Positions 51,685 to 61,569 of a stretch of DNA of 64,000 nt are shown one piece after another. This stretch comes from UBA1672 sp050633285 (GTDB taxonomy: Bacteria > Pseudomonadota > Alphaproteobacteria > Micavibrionales > Micavibrionaceae): assembly GCA_050633285.1 (NCBI GenBank), contig JBOEGG010000002.1, positions 372,001-436,000 of the forward strand, in the 5' to 3' direction. The notes beneath the pieces are model-generated. The model did no database searches and was not told where the DNA came from. It saw nothing but the letters and a program-made list of their open reading frames with translations. Both the position numbers and the translations under genes were made by a program. Each line of letters starts with the position of its first letter. Within the stretch, counting starts at the first letter, position 1.

Positions 51685-51981
51685 ATGCATTTTTTGACTG
51701 GTGGCTTTTTCTATAGTGCCTTTTGTTGTCCTGCTGGAGCTGACCGTATTTTTCGCGAGGCTCGTGATGTTGGTTTTAGATGTTATGAAACCTGTGCTCT
51801 TGGATTGTTAGGCAGGGTGGGTATTCCAATCCTCGGAGTGTGGGATGAGGACGGAATACCCATATGCTCGAATTGTGTGAAGTATCACACTTATGCAAGG
51901 GTGTGTCAATGGGAAATTTCACAAGATGCGGTGTGCGAAAGGGTTTTCACCTTAGGGGAATGCCTTAAGCTATTGTTTTGA
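51685..51981 (+). CDS. Possible Cys-rich small protein
   Basis: A 98-codon frame with eight cysteines, two of them in PICSNC and two in CYETC, which could bind metal. It lacks a clear ribosome-binding site and no family is recognised, so it may not be a gene. It converges on the XRE regulator gene. Confidence 0.35.
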   Translation: MHFLTGGFFYSAFCCPAGADRIFREARDVGFRCYETCALGLLGRVGIPILGVWDEDGIPICSNCVKYHTYARVCQWEISQDAVCERVFTLGECLKLLF

Positions 51982-51992
51982 ATTGAAATTTG

Positions 51993-52376
51993 TTATTTTT
52001 TCTTTTGAGATTTTAGGTGTTTTTCTAAGTCTGCCGTACTTTCGTATTCTATTCCGGCAACTTCGCGGAGCATTAGAACTTCTTTTTCAAGTTGTTCTTT
52101 TTCTTCCTTGACATTTTTTAACATGTCATAAGATTGGTCAACCATAGATGGGATCAATCGGAATAGAGGAACGTTAAGTGCTTTGGCAAGTTTCTGTACT
52201 GTTTCCAACTTTGGGCTGGCGGAACGATTTTGTAATATATCGCGCACAGCGGTTTCACCAAGCCCCGCATCCTTCGAAAGCTTTTTTGCATTCGTGGTTG
52301 CTTTACGCTCTTCCAAGATCATCTTTAAGTTCTTTTTGAACTCATGAGTCAGTTTATCATCAATTATTTTGGACAT
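51993..52376 (-). CDS. XRE-family transcriptional regulator
   Basis: A 127-residue protein. Residues ~10-70 form a lambda-repressor-like helix-turn-helix (KKLSKDAGLGETAVRDILQN, then SPKLETVQKLAKALNVPLF). Residues ~78-125 form a probable coiled coil (MLKNVKEEKEQLEKEVLMLR) that could mediate dimerisation. Similar regulators are common in alphaproteobacteria. It stands next to the element boundary on the chromosomal side; its targets are unknown. Confidence 0.85.
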   Translation of the reverse strand: MSKIIDDKLTHEFKKNLKMILEERKATTNAKKLSKDAGLGETAVRDILQNRSASPKLETVQKLAKALNVPLFRLIPSMVDQSYDMLKNVKEEKEQLEKEVLMLREVAGIEYESTADLEKHLKSQKKK

Positions 52377-52468
52377 CCCTTATAATGCGGATTTTCTTGC
52401 ATTTTGGGAAGTATGAAGTTTCACAATCTTGCTGTGTTCTACTTAAAACGCGGGTAATGGAAGAGGGG

Positions 52469-52819
52469 TTAGCCGTTAGATGCTTCTAGGAAGAAGTCGC
52501 TATTCGCTGCTTCTTGTCCGAAGCCAGTGAGTTTCTCGGCAATGTTTCCGATGCCTTCTGTAAACTCTGTAAAGCCTTCTAGTGGGACTTTCAGCATATC
52601 AGCTCTTGATGCACCTTCTGCACCAATATTGGCGAGGGCACCAACACCACCGTCAAGCCATGAATATGCGGAAAATGCGCCGTATGTAAGGGCTGCTGGG
52701 CGTACAACATATTTGTATGTACTGCTTAGAACACTTTTTGTTGTATCCATAACGCTGTTTGCAGCATTAGTTGCTGTGCTTGCAACGTCTTTTACCGGAT
52801 CTACTACTGGACCTGCCAT
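52469..52819 (-). CDS. Hypothetical protein downstream of uvrA
   Basis: A 116-residue protein with a helical, Ala/Thr-rich first half (DVASTATNAANSVMDTTKSV) and a Gly-containing hydrophobic middle (YGAFSAYSWLDGGVGALAN). No true signal peptide; an amphipathic membrane-associated protein is possible. It is 87 bases after uvrA on the same strand. Ribosome-binding site GGAGATAA precedes ATG 52819. Confidence 0.65.
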   Translation of the reverse strand: MAGPVVDPVKDVASTATNAANSVMDTTKSVLSSTYKYVVRPAALTYGAFSAYSWLDGGVGALANIGAEGASRADMLKVPLEGFTEFTEGIGNIAEKLTGFGQEAANSDFFLEASNG

Positions 52820-52905
52820 AATTATCTCCTACTTAACACCCATTTTTATTATTTTATTTATTATAGTAAATGCTAGCACGGAATCCTTGGAGTGTGCAAA
52901 CTTTT

Positions 52906-55788
52906 TTATTCTACCGCTGTTTGTCTATCGCTTTGTTTTTGCAGTATTTCTTGTAAAAACATGCCTGTATAACTATTTTTTGCATCGCAAATCTCTTCCG
53001 GAGTGCCGGTGGCAACAACCAAGCCGCCTTTATCACCGCCTTCGGGGCCGATATCAATGACGTGATCCGCAATTTTAATAACATCAAGATTATGTTCGAT
53101 GACAACAACGCTGTTTCCTTGGTCTACAAGCCTGTGGAGAACTTCCAATAATTTCCTGACATCCTCAAAATGTAGCCCCGTTGTTGGTTCGTCTAGTATG
53201 TAGAGTGTTTTACCTGTGGAGCGCTTTGAAAGTTCCTTGGCCAGTTTGACGCGCTGCGCTTCACCACCTGATAGGGTGGTTGCCTGCTGCCCAACCTTAA
53301 TGTATGTGAGGCCGACACTTTCAAGTGTTGTCATTTTATCGCGGATTGAAGGGATTGCTTCAAAGAATAAGGCGGCATCTTCAACTGTCATATCAAGGAC
53401 ATCGGCAATGGACATGCCTTTGTATTTCACTTCCAAAGTTTCGCGGTTATAACGCTTTCCATTGCAAGATTCACACTCTACATAGACATCAGGAAGGAAA
53501 TGCATCTCGATCTTGATAACGCCATCCCCTTGGCAAGATTCGCATCGCCCGCCTTTTACATTGAATGAGAAACGACCAGCCTTGTATCCGCGCGCTTTGG
53601 CTTCGGGTAATCCGGCGAACCATTCACGAATATGTGAAAATGCGCCGGTATAGGTGGCGGGGTTGGATCGTGGAGTGCGCCCGATAGGGGATTGATTGAT
53701 ATCAATGACTTTATCAACATGCTCAAACCCTTTGATTTGTTTATAGGGGAGGGGCTGCTCCTTTGATTTCATAAGCTCTCTGCTCGCCGCGCGATAAAGC
53801 GTGTCCAGCGTTAATGTAGATTTCCCCGATCCTGAAACGCCCGTAATGCATGTAAACGTCCCAAGAGGGATTTTGACATCAATATTTTGTAAGTTGTTTC
53901 CGTTCGCACCAATAACTTCAATATATTGTTTGCTCTTACCGTTGCCTTTTGCGATGCGTCGTTTTTGCGGTATGGGGATCTCTTTTTCACCACGCATATA
54001 CTGTGCGGTAATGCTGTCTTTGGACTTGAATACGTCATCAGGTAGGCCGTGCGCTATGATATCTCCACCATGCACTCCTGCACCGGGACCCATGTCAATT
54101 AAGTAGTCCGCTGTTCTGATTGCATCTTCGTCATGTTCAACGACTAGAACAGTATTACCCAGATCACGTAAACGTTTAAGAGTGCCTAGTAACCTATTGT
54201 TATCTCTTTGATGAAGTCCGATTGAAGGTTCGTCAAGGACATACAATACCCCGGTTAAACCGGATCCTATCTGCGAGGCCAATCTGATACGTTGCGATTC
54301 GCCACCTGAAAGCGTACCCGATGATCTGGAAAGGTTTAAATAATCCAAACCAACATTCATTAAAAAGGTGAGGCGCTCGTCAATTTCTTTAAGGATTTTA
54401 TCTGCAATTTGGCCTTGTTGCTTACTTAACCCGGATGGAAGTTCACTGAACCATTTATGCGCCTGCTCGATACTTTTTGCGCCAAGCTCTGAAATATGCA
54501 TACCATCAATTTTAACGGCTAATGCTTCGTTTTTTAGACGCATACCGTTGCAGTCAAGGCAGGGCATCGTTATCTGAAATTCCGCCAGTTTTTCACGCAT
54601 GGCGTTGCTTTCAGTCTCTATCATGCGTCGTTTCAGGTTATTAACGACCCCTTCAAAAGGCTTGTTGCTTTTCCATGTGCTTTCATTCTTGCTTTGATAC
54701 GTTGTGGGGATCGTTGTGTCCCCCGATCCATAAAGCATGATGTCTTTATGCTCGCGTTCTAAATCTTCCCACGGAGTATCTACGCTAAAGCCGTAATAAT
54801 CCGAAACGGCGAGCATCGCTTGCATGTAAAAGGGAGCGAAGTTCTTAGACCATGGAATCACTGCGCCATCTGCAATTGATTTACTTTGATCCGGAATAAT
54901 CAAATTCTCATCGAAATCATTCTTTTGCCCCAATCCATCACAATGTGGGCATGCCCCATGCGGAGAGTTAAAGGAAAACAGGCGTGGCTCAATTTCAGGG
55001 ATTGTAAATCCGGATACCGGACATGCGAATTTCTCAGAAAAAAGCTTCTGCTCACCATTTTGTGAATTCTCTGCAATAACGAGGCCGTCCGCTAAATTTA
55101 AAGCCGTCTCAACGGAATCTGCCAAACGTTTTTGCAAGGATTCCTTCGACTCCTGCCTAACAACAAGGCGGTCGATAACAACTTCGATGTCATGTTTAAG
55201 TTTTTTATTCAGCGGTGGAATATCTTCAATCTCATGCAATGTGCCGTCTACTTTAACGCGACCGAAACCTTTTGCCTGTAACTCTTTGAATTCTTTTTTA
55301 TATTCACCTTTGCGACCGCGTACTATAGGGGCAAGAAGATAAAGCTTTGTGCCGTCTTCCATACTTAATATCTGGTCGACAATTTCACTAACTGTCTGAC
55401 TGGTGATTGGTTTGCCAGTGGCAGGAGAGTAGGGTACACCAATGCGCGCCCAGAGTAAGCGCATATAGTCATATATCTCCGTTACCGTCCCAACGGTAGA
55501 GCGCGGGTTCTTGCTTGTTGTTTTTTGCTCGATTGATATGGCAGGGGATAGTCCTTCAATACTGTCAACATCTGGCTTTTGCATCATCTCCAAAAACTGG
55601 CGGGCATACGCAGATAAGCTCTCGACATAGCGGCGTTGCCCCTCCGCATAAATCGTGTCAAAAGCAAGCGATGATTTCCCTGAACCGGAAAGCCCTGTAA
55701 CAACAACAAGCTTATCCCGTGGGATATCAATGTTAATATCTTTTAGATTATGTTCTCGTGCTCCGCGCACACTAATTTCTGTAAGCAT
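52906..55788 (-). CDS. uvrA: Excinuclease ABC subunit A
   Basis: A 960-residue DNA-damage recognition ATPase of nucleotide excision repair; it works as a dimer with UvrB. Two ABC ATPase modules are visible: Walker A GLSGSGKSSLAF near residue 33 and GVSGSGKSTLTLD near residue 655, signature LSGGESQRIRLA and LSGGEAQRVKLA. Zinc-binding cysteines occur in GACPHCDGLG and CESCQGDG / CESCNGKRYN. The gene is full length. It ends a minus-strand group with the diguanylate cyclase and a 76-residue protein, and lies beside the divergent ssb-gyrA group, a usual alphaproteobacterial neighbourhood. Confidence 0.97.
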   Translation of the reverse strand: MLTEISVRGAREHNLKDINIDIPRDKLVVVTGLSGSGKSSLAFDTIYAEGQRRYVESLSAYARQFLEMMQKPDVDSIEGLSPAISIEQKTTSKNPRSTVGTVTEIYDYMRLLWARIGVPYSPATGKPITSQTVSEIVDQILSMEDGTKLYLLAPIVRGRKGEYKKEFKELQAKGFGRVKVDGTLHEIEDIPPLNKKLKHDIEVVIDRLVVRQESKESLQKRLADSVETALNLADGLVIAENSQNGEQKLFSEKFACPVSGFTIPEIEPRLFSFNSPHGACPHCDGLGQKNDFDENLIIPDQSKSIADGAVIPWSKNFAPFYMQAMLAVSDYYGFSVDTPWEDLEREHKDIMLYGSGDTTIPTTYQSKNESTWKSNKPFEGVVNNLKRRMIETESNAMREKLAEFQITMPCLDCNGMRLKNEALAVKIDGMHISELGAKSIEQAHKWFSELPSGLSKQQGQIADKILKEIDERLTFLMNVGLDYLNLSRSSGTLSGGESQRIRLASQIGSGLTGVLYVLDEPSIGLHQRDNNRLLGTLKRLRDLGNTVLVVEHDEDAIRTADYLIDMGPGAGVHGGDIIAHGLPDDVFKSKDSITAQYMRGEKEIPIPQKRRIAKGNGKSKQYIEVIGANGNNLQNIDVKIPLGTFTCITGVSGSGKSTLTLDTLYRAASRELMKSKEQPLPYKQIKGFEHVDKVIDINQSPIGRTPRSNPATYTGAFSHIREWFAGLPEAKARGYKAGRFSFNVKGGRCESCQGDGVIKIEMHFLPDVYVECESCNGKRYNRETLEVKYKGMSIADVLDMTVEDAALFFEAIPSIRDKMTTLESVGLTYIKVGQQATTLSGGEAQRVKLAKELSKRSTGKTLYILDEPTTGLHFEDVRKLLEVLHRLVDQGNSVVVIEHNLDVIKIADHVIDIGPEGGDKGGLVVATGTPEEICDAKNSYTGMFLQEILQKQSDRQTAVE

Positions 55789-55861
55789 GTGTCATTTATG
55801 GCGTAAAAATCTGTGGGGTGCAATAACACTTTCAAAAAACAAGGGAGTTTTTATGGTGGGG

Positions 55862-56092
55862 TTACCAAAGCATAGGGCGTGCGCCGTGGTCTTTTGTTTG
55901 CTCATCATTGGTGTCGGGTGATGTGTCATCAGTCGAGGTCTTTGGTGTTTGCATTTCAGTCGCGGGCTGTTGTTCTTGACCGTCGATAGAAAATACCTCC
56001 GCTTTATCTGGCACAACAACAAAGTCAAAATGCTTTATATCGGGTAAAGCCTTTATATTCGGACGTATCGGTGTGACTTTATTTTCAGTCAT
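55862..56092 (-). CDS. Small hypothetical protein
   Basis: A 76-residue protein with a short ordered N-terminal part (VTPIRPNIKALPDIKHFDFV) and a disordered Gln/Thr/Asp tail. It begins 23 bases after the diguanylate cyclase gene on the same strand. Function unknown. Confidence 0.5.
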   Translation of the reverse strand: MTENKVTPIRPNIKALPDIKHFDFVVVPDKAEVFSIDGQEQQPATEMQTPKTSTDDTSPDTNDEQTKDHGARPMLW

Positions 56093-56115
56093 GTGAAATC
56101 CATCAATATTGTTGG

Positions 56116-57324
56116 TTATGAATGGGTTGGCTCGTCAGGTTTGGCATGTGCCGTTGGCTCTTCATCATCATAAATAATAGCGAGTCCATGCTCTTCCAGT
56201 GTTTTTTCGACTGCAAGTTTCTCAACTGCTTCTTGAATTGCTTTGTCTGAAGCAAAATCAATGTGGCCTGTCGCAATAAGAGCTTCTGCAACAGCTGCAA
56301 TTTGCGCTTTGCTAAGTTCTGTAAGGCCTTCCTTGGCTCGTTTGTCCTCTACCACTTGTAAATTTTCTATGCCTTGCTCTTCAAGGAGTGAGACGGCTCT
56401 TTCATATCGTTCAATCTTATCTGACTTTGCTGCTAGGCCTGCTGTATCGGCTTTATTATATGCAGTCTTTTCAGTATCGCCTTCTTCCAAAATGTGCATC
56501 CCTAGTGTGGCAACAATCGGAAAGTTTTTGGTGTTATGATGGGAGTATGTGCCTTCTAATTCTCTGTTAATACGCGCAAGACCAGGTTCAAACTGTTTTA
56601 TTGCGTCTTCACGAGTTTTTGCTTGTGCGTTCATGATAATTGCGAACTCGTCACCGCCAAGGCGTGCAATACGGCTACGGCCACCAAAGAATTCATCGTC
56701 GTCACCGCGGACAACAGTCTGTAGTTTTGATGTAAAGGTTTGTAATGCAACATCACCTGCGTCATGTCCATGATCGTCGTTTAAACCTTTAAAGCGATCT
56801 AGATCTACCATGATTAAGGCGAAGTAGTTTTTGTGACCTTCTGGTGCTGCGCCGTGTGTACCGCGTACGGTGGTTATTGCGGCTTTACCATTCTGCTCTA
56901 TTGCCGTTGCAAGTTGTTCATCAAAGGCTGCGCGATTTGGTGCACCTGTAAGGGGGTCTGTACCAAGCAATGCCTTGTTATGTTCGGCCTCTTTTTTATT
57001 GTCTTCGGCTTCTTTTCTAAATTTACCTGCTATGCCCTTCTGGATGTTCTTCACACCTTTATAAAACCCAGCCTTTTGTTCTGCCTTTTCGACTTTTTGC
57101 TCAGCTTCTGCATAGGAGGCCATCAGGCTGACGGTGTTTTGTGCTGATAGTAGGCTTGATGGTGTGTTCTGATTTTCGGCATGGATGATAACAGCAAGGA
57201 CATCACTTTCGATGCTACGGACAACGCTTTCATCAACACCTTTGATATTGTGGAGGCTCTTTGAAGCTACGCTAAAGCGATCGGCTATTTCTTCTAGGTT
57301 TAATCTTTTTTTCACGCGTCTCAC
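56116..57324 (-). CDS. Diguanylate cyclase (GGDEF protein)
   Basis: A 402-residue cytosolic protein. Residues ~60-120 look like a coiled coil (YAEAEQKVEKAEQKAGFYKG). The GGDEF domain spans about 125-290: GTDPLTGAPNRAAFDEQL, substrate-contact region LIMVDLDRFKGLNDDHGHDA, and the intact active site RLGGDEFAIIM near residue 222, so c-di-GMP synthesis is likely. The C-terminal ~110 residues are helical (KEGLTELSKAQIAAVAEALI) with no known domain. No membrane or PAS sensor is present, so the input signal is unclear. It is first of a minus-strand group leading to uvrA. Confidence 0.9.
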   Translation of the reverse strand: MRRVKKRLNLEEIADRFSVASKSLHNIKGVDESVVRSIESDVLAVIIHAENQNTPSSLLSAQNTVSLMASYAEAEQKVEKAEQKAGFYKGVKNIQKGIAGKFRKEAEDNKKEAEHNKALLGTDPLTGAPNRAAFDEQLATAIEQNGKAAITTVRGTHGAAPEGHKNYFALIMVDLDRFKGLNDDHGHDAGDVALQTFTSKLQTVVRGDDDEFFGGRSRIARLGGDEFAIIMNAQAKTREDAIKQFEPGLARINRELEGTYSHHNTKNFPIVATLGMHILEEGDTEKTAYNKADTAGLAAKSDKIERYERAVSLLEEQGIENLQVVEDKRAKEGLTELSKAQIAAVAEALIATGHIDFASDKAIQEAVEKLAVEKTLEEHGLAIIYDDEEPTAHAKPDEPTHS

Positions 57325-57567
57325 CCAAGACTTTATTTTGCTTATAATTTTCGATCTGTTTATCGATATTCTGACTTTTTGTCAAACTTTGCACCATTGT
57401 ACGTTGTTCCGGTGTTTTTTGAAAGGAAAATGTGGGGTTATGTTAATATTGCAGTGGATAGGGAATTCCTCCACATTATTTCCGTAAATTCTTGTGAAAG
57501 GGCTTTAGAATCTCAAATCATCCGTCTATACTCTGATTCCTTCTAAGAATTTGAAATGGAGTAAGGC

Positions 57568-58068
57568 GTGGCTGGTAGTGTCAATAAAGTTATTTTGGTT
57601 GGAAATTTAGGTGCAGATCCTGATGTGCGCACAATGCAATCGGGCGATAAGGTTGTGAACCTCTCTATTGCAACGTCAGAAGGTTGGAAAGATAAAAACA
57701 CAGGCGAGCGCCGTGAGAAGACAGAATGGCACCGTGTCGTTGTCTTTAATAAAGGGCTTGTGACCGTTTGTGAGAACTACCTGAAAAAAGGCGCTAAAGT
57801 TTATATTGAAGGTCAGATCGAAACAAGAAAATGGCAGGATCAATCCGGTCAGGACAAATATTCAACAGAAATCGTGTTGCGTCCATTCCGTGGTGAGCTG
57901 ACAATGCTTGATTCTCGTAATGCGGGCGGTGATAGTAGTTATGGCGGCGGTGCGAGTTTTAATGATAGTGGCGCAGGTGGCTATGGCGGTGGTGCTCCGG
58001 CTCAGCAGCAACAGCAACCACAACAGGCCGCACCAGCGAATGCGATGGATGATGAAATTCCGTTCTAG
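57568..58068 (+). CDS. ssb: Single-stranded DNA-binding protein
   Basis: A 166-residue SSB from a GTG start (VAGSVNKVILVGNLGADPD). OB-fold residues 1-110 include TEWHRVVVFNKGL and VYIEGQIETRKWQD; a Gly/Gln-rich linker (QQQQQPQQ) leads to the acidic tip MDDEIPF that recruits repair and replication partners. It heads a + strand group with gyrA downstream; ssb between uvrA and gyrA is a common alphaproteobacterial order. Confidence 0.97.
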   Translation: MAGSVNKVILVGNLGADPDVRTMQSGDKVVNLSIATSEGWKDKNTGERREKTEWHRVVVFNKGLVTVCENYLKKGAKVYIEGQIETRKWQDQSGQDKYSTEIVLRPFRGELTMLDSRNAGGDSSYGGGASFNDSGAGGYGGGAPAQQQQQPQQAAPANAMDDEIPF

Positions 58069-58099
58069 GCTGATCTTAAAAAATTAAGGAGATATCTTG

Positions 58100-58687
58100 A
58101 TGATATTCAATACAAGACACTTGTTAATGTTAACGGCTTTAGGCGCTGGAGTTGCTTTTATGCATGCTCCAACTTTGGTTTCTGCACAAGAAGGTGAAGC
58201 CGTTAGCGCAGAGGACTTTATCCGTAGTGGCAAAGGTGACGCTAAAAGCGCACCGAAGCAAGAAGAGGTGAAAGAAAAAACACCTATTGAGAAGAGTATT
58301 GATGAAGCAAAAGCTGAATTAGAAGATAAAGAACTCGCAGAGAAAAAAATTGAATTAGCTCGTATTATGCATAAGGTCAGGCCAACACGTGATCAGGTCG
58401 ATGGTGCAATAAAACGCGCTTCATTGGCATTGCCTGCAACTGAACGTCAGGCATTTGTCGGTGCAATGCAAAGCATGCTGAATTATAATGCGATTGAGCG
58501 TATTTCAATGGATGCTATGGTGCAGACATATACATTCAAGGAACTAAAGTCCATGGTGGACTATTTTAGTAAGCCTGAGGCAAAAAGCGCTTCAGATAAG
58601 ACAGGGCACTGGGCAAGAGCTGTTCAGCCTGAAATAGCACGTATGATAGATCGTGCGATGATGCGTGTACGCACAGGTATTGAATAA
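58100..58687 (+). CDS. Exported protein with DUF2059-like C-terminus
   Basis: A 195-residue protein from ATG 58100, which has AAGGAGAT upstream (a TTG at 58097 is the only alternative). Signal peptide to about residue 30 (LMLTALGAGVAFMHAPTLVS). A long charged helix (DEAKAELEDKELAEKKIELA) precedes a C-terminal helical domain with TYTFKELKSMVDYFSKPEAK, which resembles the DUF2059 pattern. Function unknown. It lies between ssb and gyrA on the same strand. Confidence 0.75.
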   Translation: MIFNTRHLLMLTALGAGVAFMHAPTLVSAQEGEAVSAEDFIRSGKGDAKSAPKQEEVKEKTPIEKSIDEAKAELEDKELAEKKIELARIMHKVRPTRDQVDGAIKRASLALPATERQAFVGAMQSMLNYNAIERISMDAMVQTYTFKELKSMVDYFSKPEAKSASDKTGHWARAVQPEIARMIDRAMMRVRTGIE

Positions 58688-58742
58688 TATTTTGAGCAAA
58701 GCTTACTAGGCAGAATTAACTACAGGGTAGCATAAAAACGAT

Positions 58743-61535
58743 ATGAGTGACGACATAACAGCAGGAAATTCGGACGAAATCCTACCGACAATTTCTCTCG
58801 AAGAAGAGATGAAACAATCCTATCTTGATTACGCAATGAGCGTAATTGTCTCTCGAGCTTTGCCCGATGTACGAGATGGTTTGAAACCTGTGCACCGTCG
58901 TATCCTGTATGCCATGCGTGTTGGTGGTTATACTTCTGATAAAGCCTATAAGAAATCGGCGCGTATTGTCGGGGATGTGATGGGTAAGTATCACCCGCAC
59001 GGTGATTCTGCGATTTATGATTCCCTTGTGCGTATGGCACAACCTTGGTCACTTCGTGTTCCGCTAATTGACGGGCAGGGGAACTTTGGATCTATGGACG
59101 GGGATAGCCCCGCTGCGATGCGTTATACAGAGGCGCGCCTTGAAAAAGCAGCAGAGGCTGTTTTGGAAGATTATGAAAAAGATACGGTTGATTTTCAATC
59201 CAACTACGACGATTCTGAACAAGAACCAAAAGTTCTTCCATCGCGTATACCCAACCTACTGGTAAATGGTGCGGGTGGTATCGCTGTTGGTATGGCAACA
59301 AATATTCCACCACATAACTTGGGCGAAGTCATTGATGCGTGTTGTGCTTTTGTTGAAAACTCTGAAATCACGACAGAAGAGCTGAATGAGATTATCCCCG
59401 GGCCTGATTTCCCGACTGGCGGTCAAATTCTGGGGCGTGTTGGTATTCACTCTGCATACCATACGGGGAACGGCTCCGTTAAAATGCGTGCAAAAACATC
59501 TGTTGAGGAAATTGGTAAGCGCGAAGCGATTATCGTGCATGAAGTTCCTTATCAGGTGAATAAAGGGAAATTGTTAGAGCGCCTGGGCGAAGTTGGTCGC
59601 GAAAAAATTGTTGAAGATATTCACGAAATTCGCGATGAATCTGACCGTGATGGTGTGCGTGTTGTTGTTGAACTGAAAATTGGTGCAAATGCCGATGTTG
59701 TTTTAAACCAACTTTTTAAATACACCACCCTACAAACGAACTTTGCATGTAATATCGTCGCACTTCATAACGGTAAGCCACAAATTATGGTCTTGCGCGA
59801 TATGGTAAAGGCTTTTGTAAACTTCCGCGAAGAGGTTATTACACGCCGTACAATATTTGAATTAGGAAAAGCGCGAGATCGTGCACATACTTTGGCCGGT
59901 TTGGCTGTAGCTGTGGCGAATATTGATGAGATTATCGCCTTGATCCGTAACGCTCCTAACCCGGCTGCTGCGCGTGAAGGGCTTCTTGCGAAAAGATGGC
60001 CGGTGCATGATATTGGCCCGTTGATTGAGCTTATAGCTGATCCTGAGCATACGATTGATAGTGCAGGAACGTACCAAATGTCTGAGGTGCAGGCAAAAGC
60101 AATCCTTGATCTGCGCTTACATAAATTGACAGGACTTGAGCGCGGTAAAATTAGTGATGAGCTAAAAGAAATCACTGCGCTTATTGCGGAACTTCTACAT
60201 ATCCTGAGTGATCGTGCGCGTTTGATGGAAGTTTTGGTAGAAGAACTTGTTGAAGTTAAAGAGAAATTCAATACGCCACGCCGTACTGAGCTTGTCGATG
60301 CAGAATTCGAAATGGATATTGAGGATCTGATCCAACGTGAAGATATGGTCGTGACGATTACACATGGTGGCTATGTCAAACGTGTACCTCTTGACACATA
60401 CCGCGCACAACGCCGTGGTGGTAAGGGGCGTTCAGGTATGGCGATGAAGGATGATGATTTTATTTCTGATCTATTCGTGGCCAGTACACACACGCCAATA
60501 TTGTTCTTTACATCACGTGGTATTGTGCACCGTATGAAAGTTTATCAACTTCCATTGGCTACGCCACAAAGCCGTGGAAAGGCACTTGTTAACCTGCTTC
60601 CATTGGAAAAAGATGAAAATGTAAACGTATATCTACGCATGCCTGAAGATGAAGAAGTCTGGAAGGGCCTTGATATTATGTTTGCGACAAGCCACGGCTC
60701 TATTCGTCGTAATAAATTGTCTGACTTTAAGAACATCCGTTCAAACGGGTTAATCGCCATGAAGTTGGGTGATGATGAAAGCTTGGTTTCCGTAAATGTT
60801 TGTAAGGAAGATGAGGATGTCTTGCTTGCTACACGTAAAGGTAAAGCAATACGTTTCCCTGTAACAGATATTCGCGTATTCTCCGGTCGCACATCAACAG
60901 GTGTTCGCGGCGTTAAGATGAAGGAAAAAGATGACGAGGTTATCTCTATGTCTATCCTGAAACATATTGATGTAACACCGGATGAACGTAATGCGTACCT
61001 TAAAATGGCAAGCCAGATGATTGGTGATGCTGCCGAAGGTATGGATATTGAGGAAACTGACTATCAGTTATCACAAGAGCGTTTCCAAGAACTTCTAGAA
61101 AATGAGCAAATTCTGCTGACTGTCTCGAACAAAGGTTTCGGAAAACGTACCTCGGCATATGAATATCGTGTGTCAGGCCGTGGTGGGCAAGGGGTTGCAA
61201 ACATGGCGCTAACCTCCAAAAATGGCGGTGAAGTTGTGGCAACATTCCCGGTTACAGATAGTCACCAAATTATGTTGGTAACGGATGGCGGGCAGTTGAT
61301 CCGTACACCGGTAGAAACTGTTCGTACAACAGGACGTAGCGCGCAAGGTGTTACGATCTTTAAGGTTGGAACGGATGAGCAAGTGGTCTCTGTCGCATGG
61401 CTTGTGCAAGATGACGAGGAAGATGACGGTGATGAATCGGGTATCTTATCCGCGGATGATGCATTATCTGACGCTGAGGCATCTGTTGAAACAGCCGAAG
61501 GTGATGATTCTGCGGAGCCACCTGTATCGGAATAA
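58743..61535 (+). CDS. gyrA: DNA gyrase subunit A
   Basis: A 930-residue type IIA topoisomerase subunit that, with GyrB, introduces negative supercoils. The catalytic Tyr is residue 128 in AAMRYTEARL. The quinolone-determining region reads KYHPHGDSAIYDSLVRMAQP, with Ser present at the position usually mutated in resistance. The GyrA box QRRGGKG is present in the C-terminal pinwheel domain (near residue 560), supporting true gyrase rather than topoisomerase IV. An acidic tail (DDEEDDGDESG) closes the protein. Length is slightly over the E. coli protein. Confidence 0.97.
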   Translation: MSDDITAGNSDEILPTISLEEEMKQSYLDYAMSVIVSRALPDVRDGLKPVHRRILYAMRVGGYTSDKAYKKSARIVGDVMGKYHPHGDSAIYDSLVRMAQPWSLRVPLIDGQGNFGSMDGDSPAAMRYTEARLEKAAEAVLEDYEKDTVDFQSNYDDSEQEPKVLPSRIPNLLVNGAGGIAVGMATNIPPHNLGEVIDACCAFVENSEITTEELNEIIPGPDFPTGGQILGRVGIHSAYHTGNGSVKMRAKTSVEEIGKREAIIVHEVPYQVNKGKLLERLGEVGREKIVEDIHEIRDESDRDGVRVVVELKIGANADVVLNQLFKYTTLQTNFACNIVALHNGKPQIMVLRDMVKAFVNFREEVITRRTIFELGKARDRAHTLAGLAVAVANIDEIIALIRNAPNPAAAREGLLAKRWPVHDIGPLIELIADPEHTIDSAGTYQMSEVQAKAILDLRLHKLTGLERGKISDELKEITALIAELLHILSDRARLMEVLVEELVEVKEKFNTPRRTELVDAEFEMDIEDLIQREDMVVTITHGGYVKRVPLDTYRAQRRGGKGRSGMAMKDDDFISDLFVASTHTPILFFTSRGIVHRMKVYQLPLATPQSRGKALVNLLPLEKDENVNVYLRMPEDEEVWKGLDIMFATSHGSIRRNKLSDFKNIRSNGLIAMKLGDDESLVSVNVCKEDEDVLLATRKGKAIRFPVTDIRVFSGRTSTGVRGVKMKEKDDEVISMSILKHIDVTPDERNAYLKMASQMIGDAAEGMDIEETDYQLSQERFQELLENEQILLTVSNKGFGKRTSAYEYRVSGRGGQGVANMALTSKNGGEVVATFPVTDSHQIMLVTDGGQLIRTPVETVRTTGRSAQGVTIFKVGTDEQVVSVAWLVQDDEEDDGDESGILSADDALSDAEASVETAEGDDSAEPPVSE

Positions 61536-61569
61536 TAAGTACGATAAATAGTTAAGAAAGTAGACACAT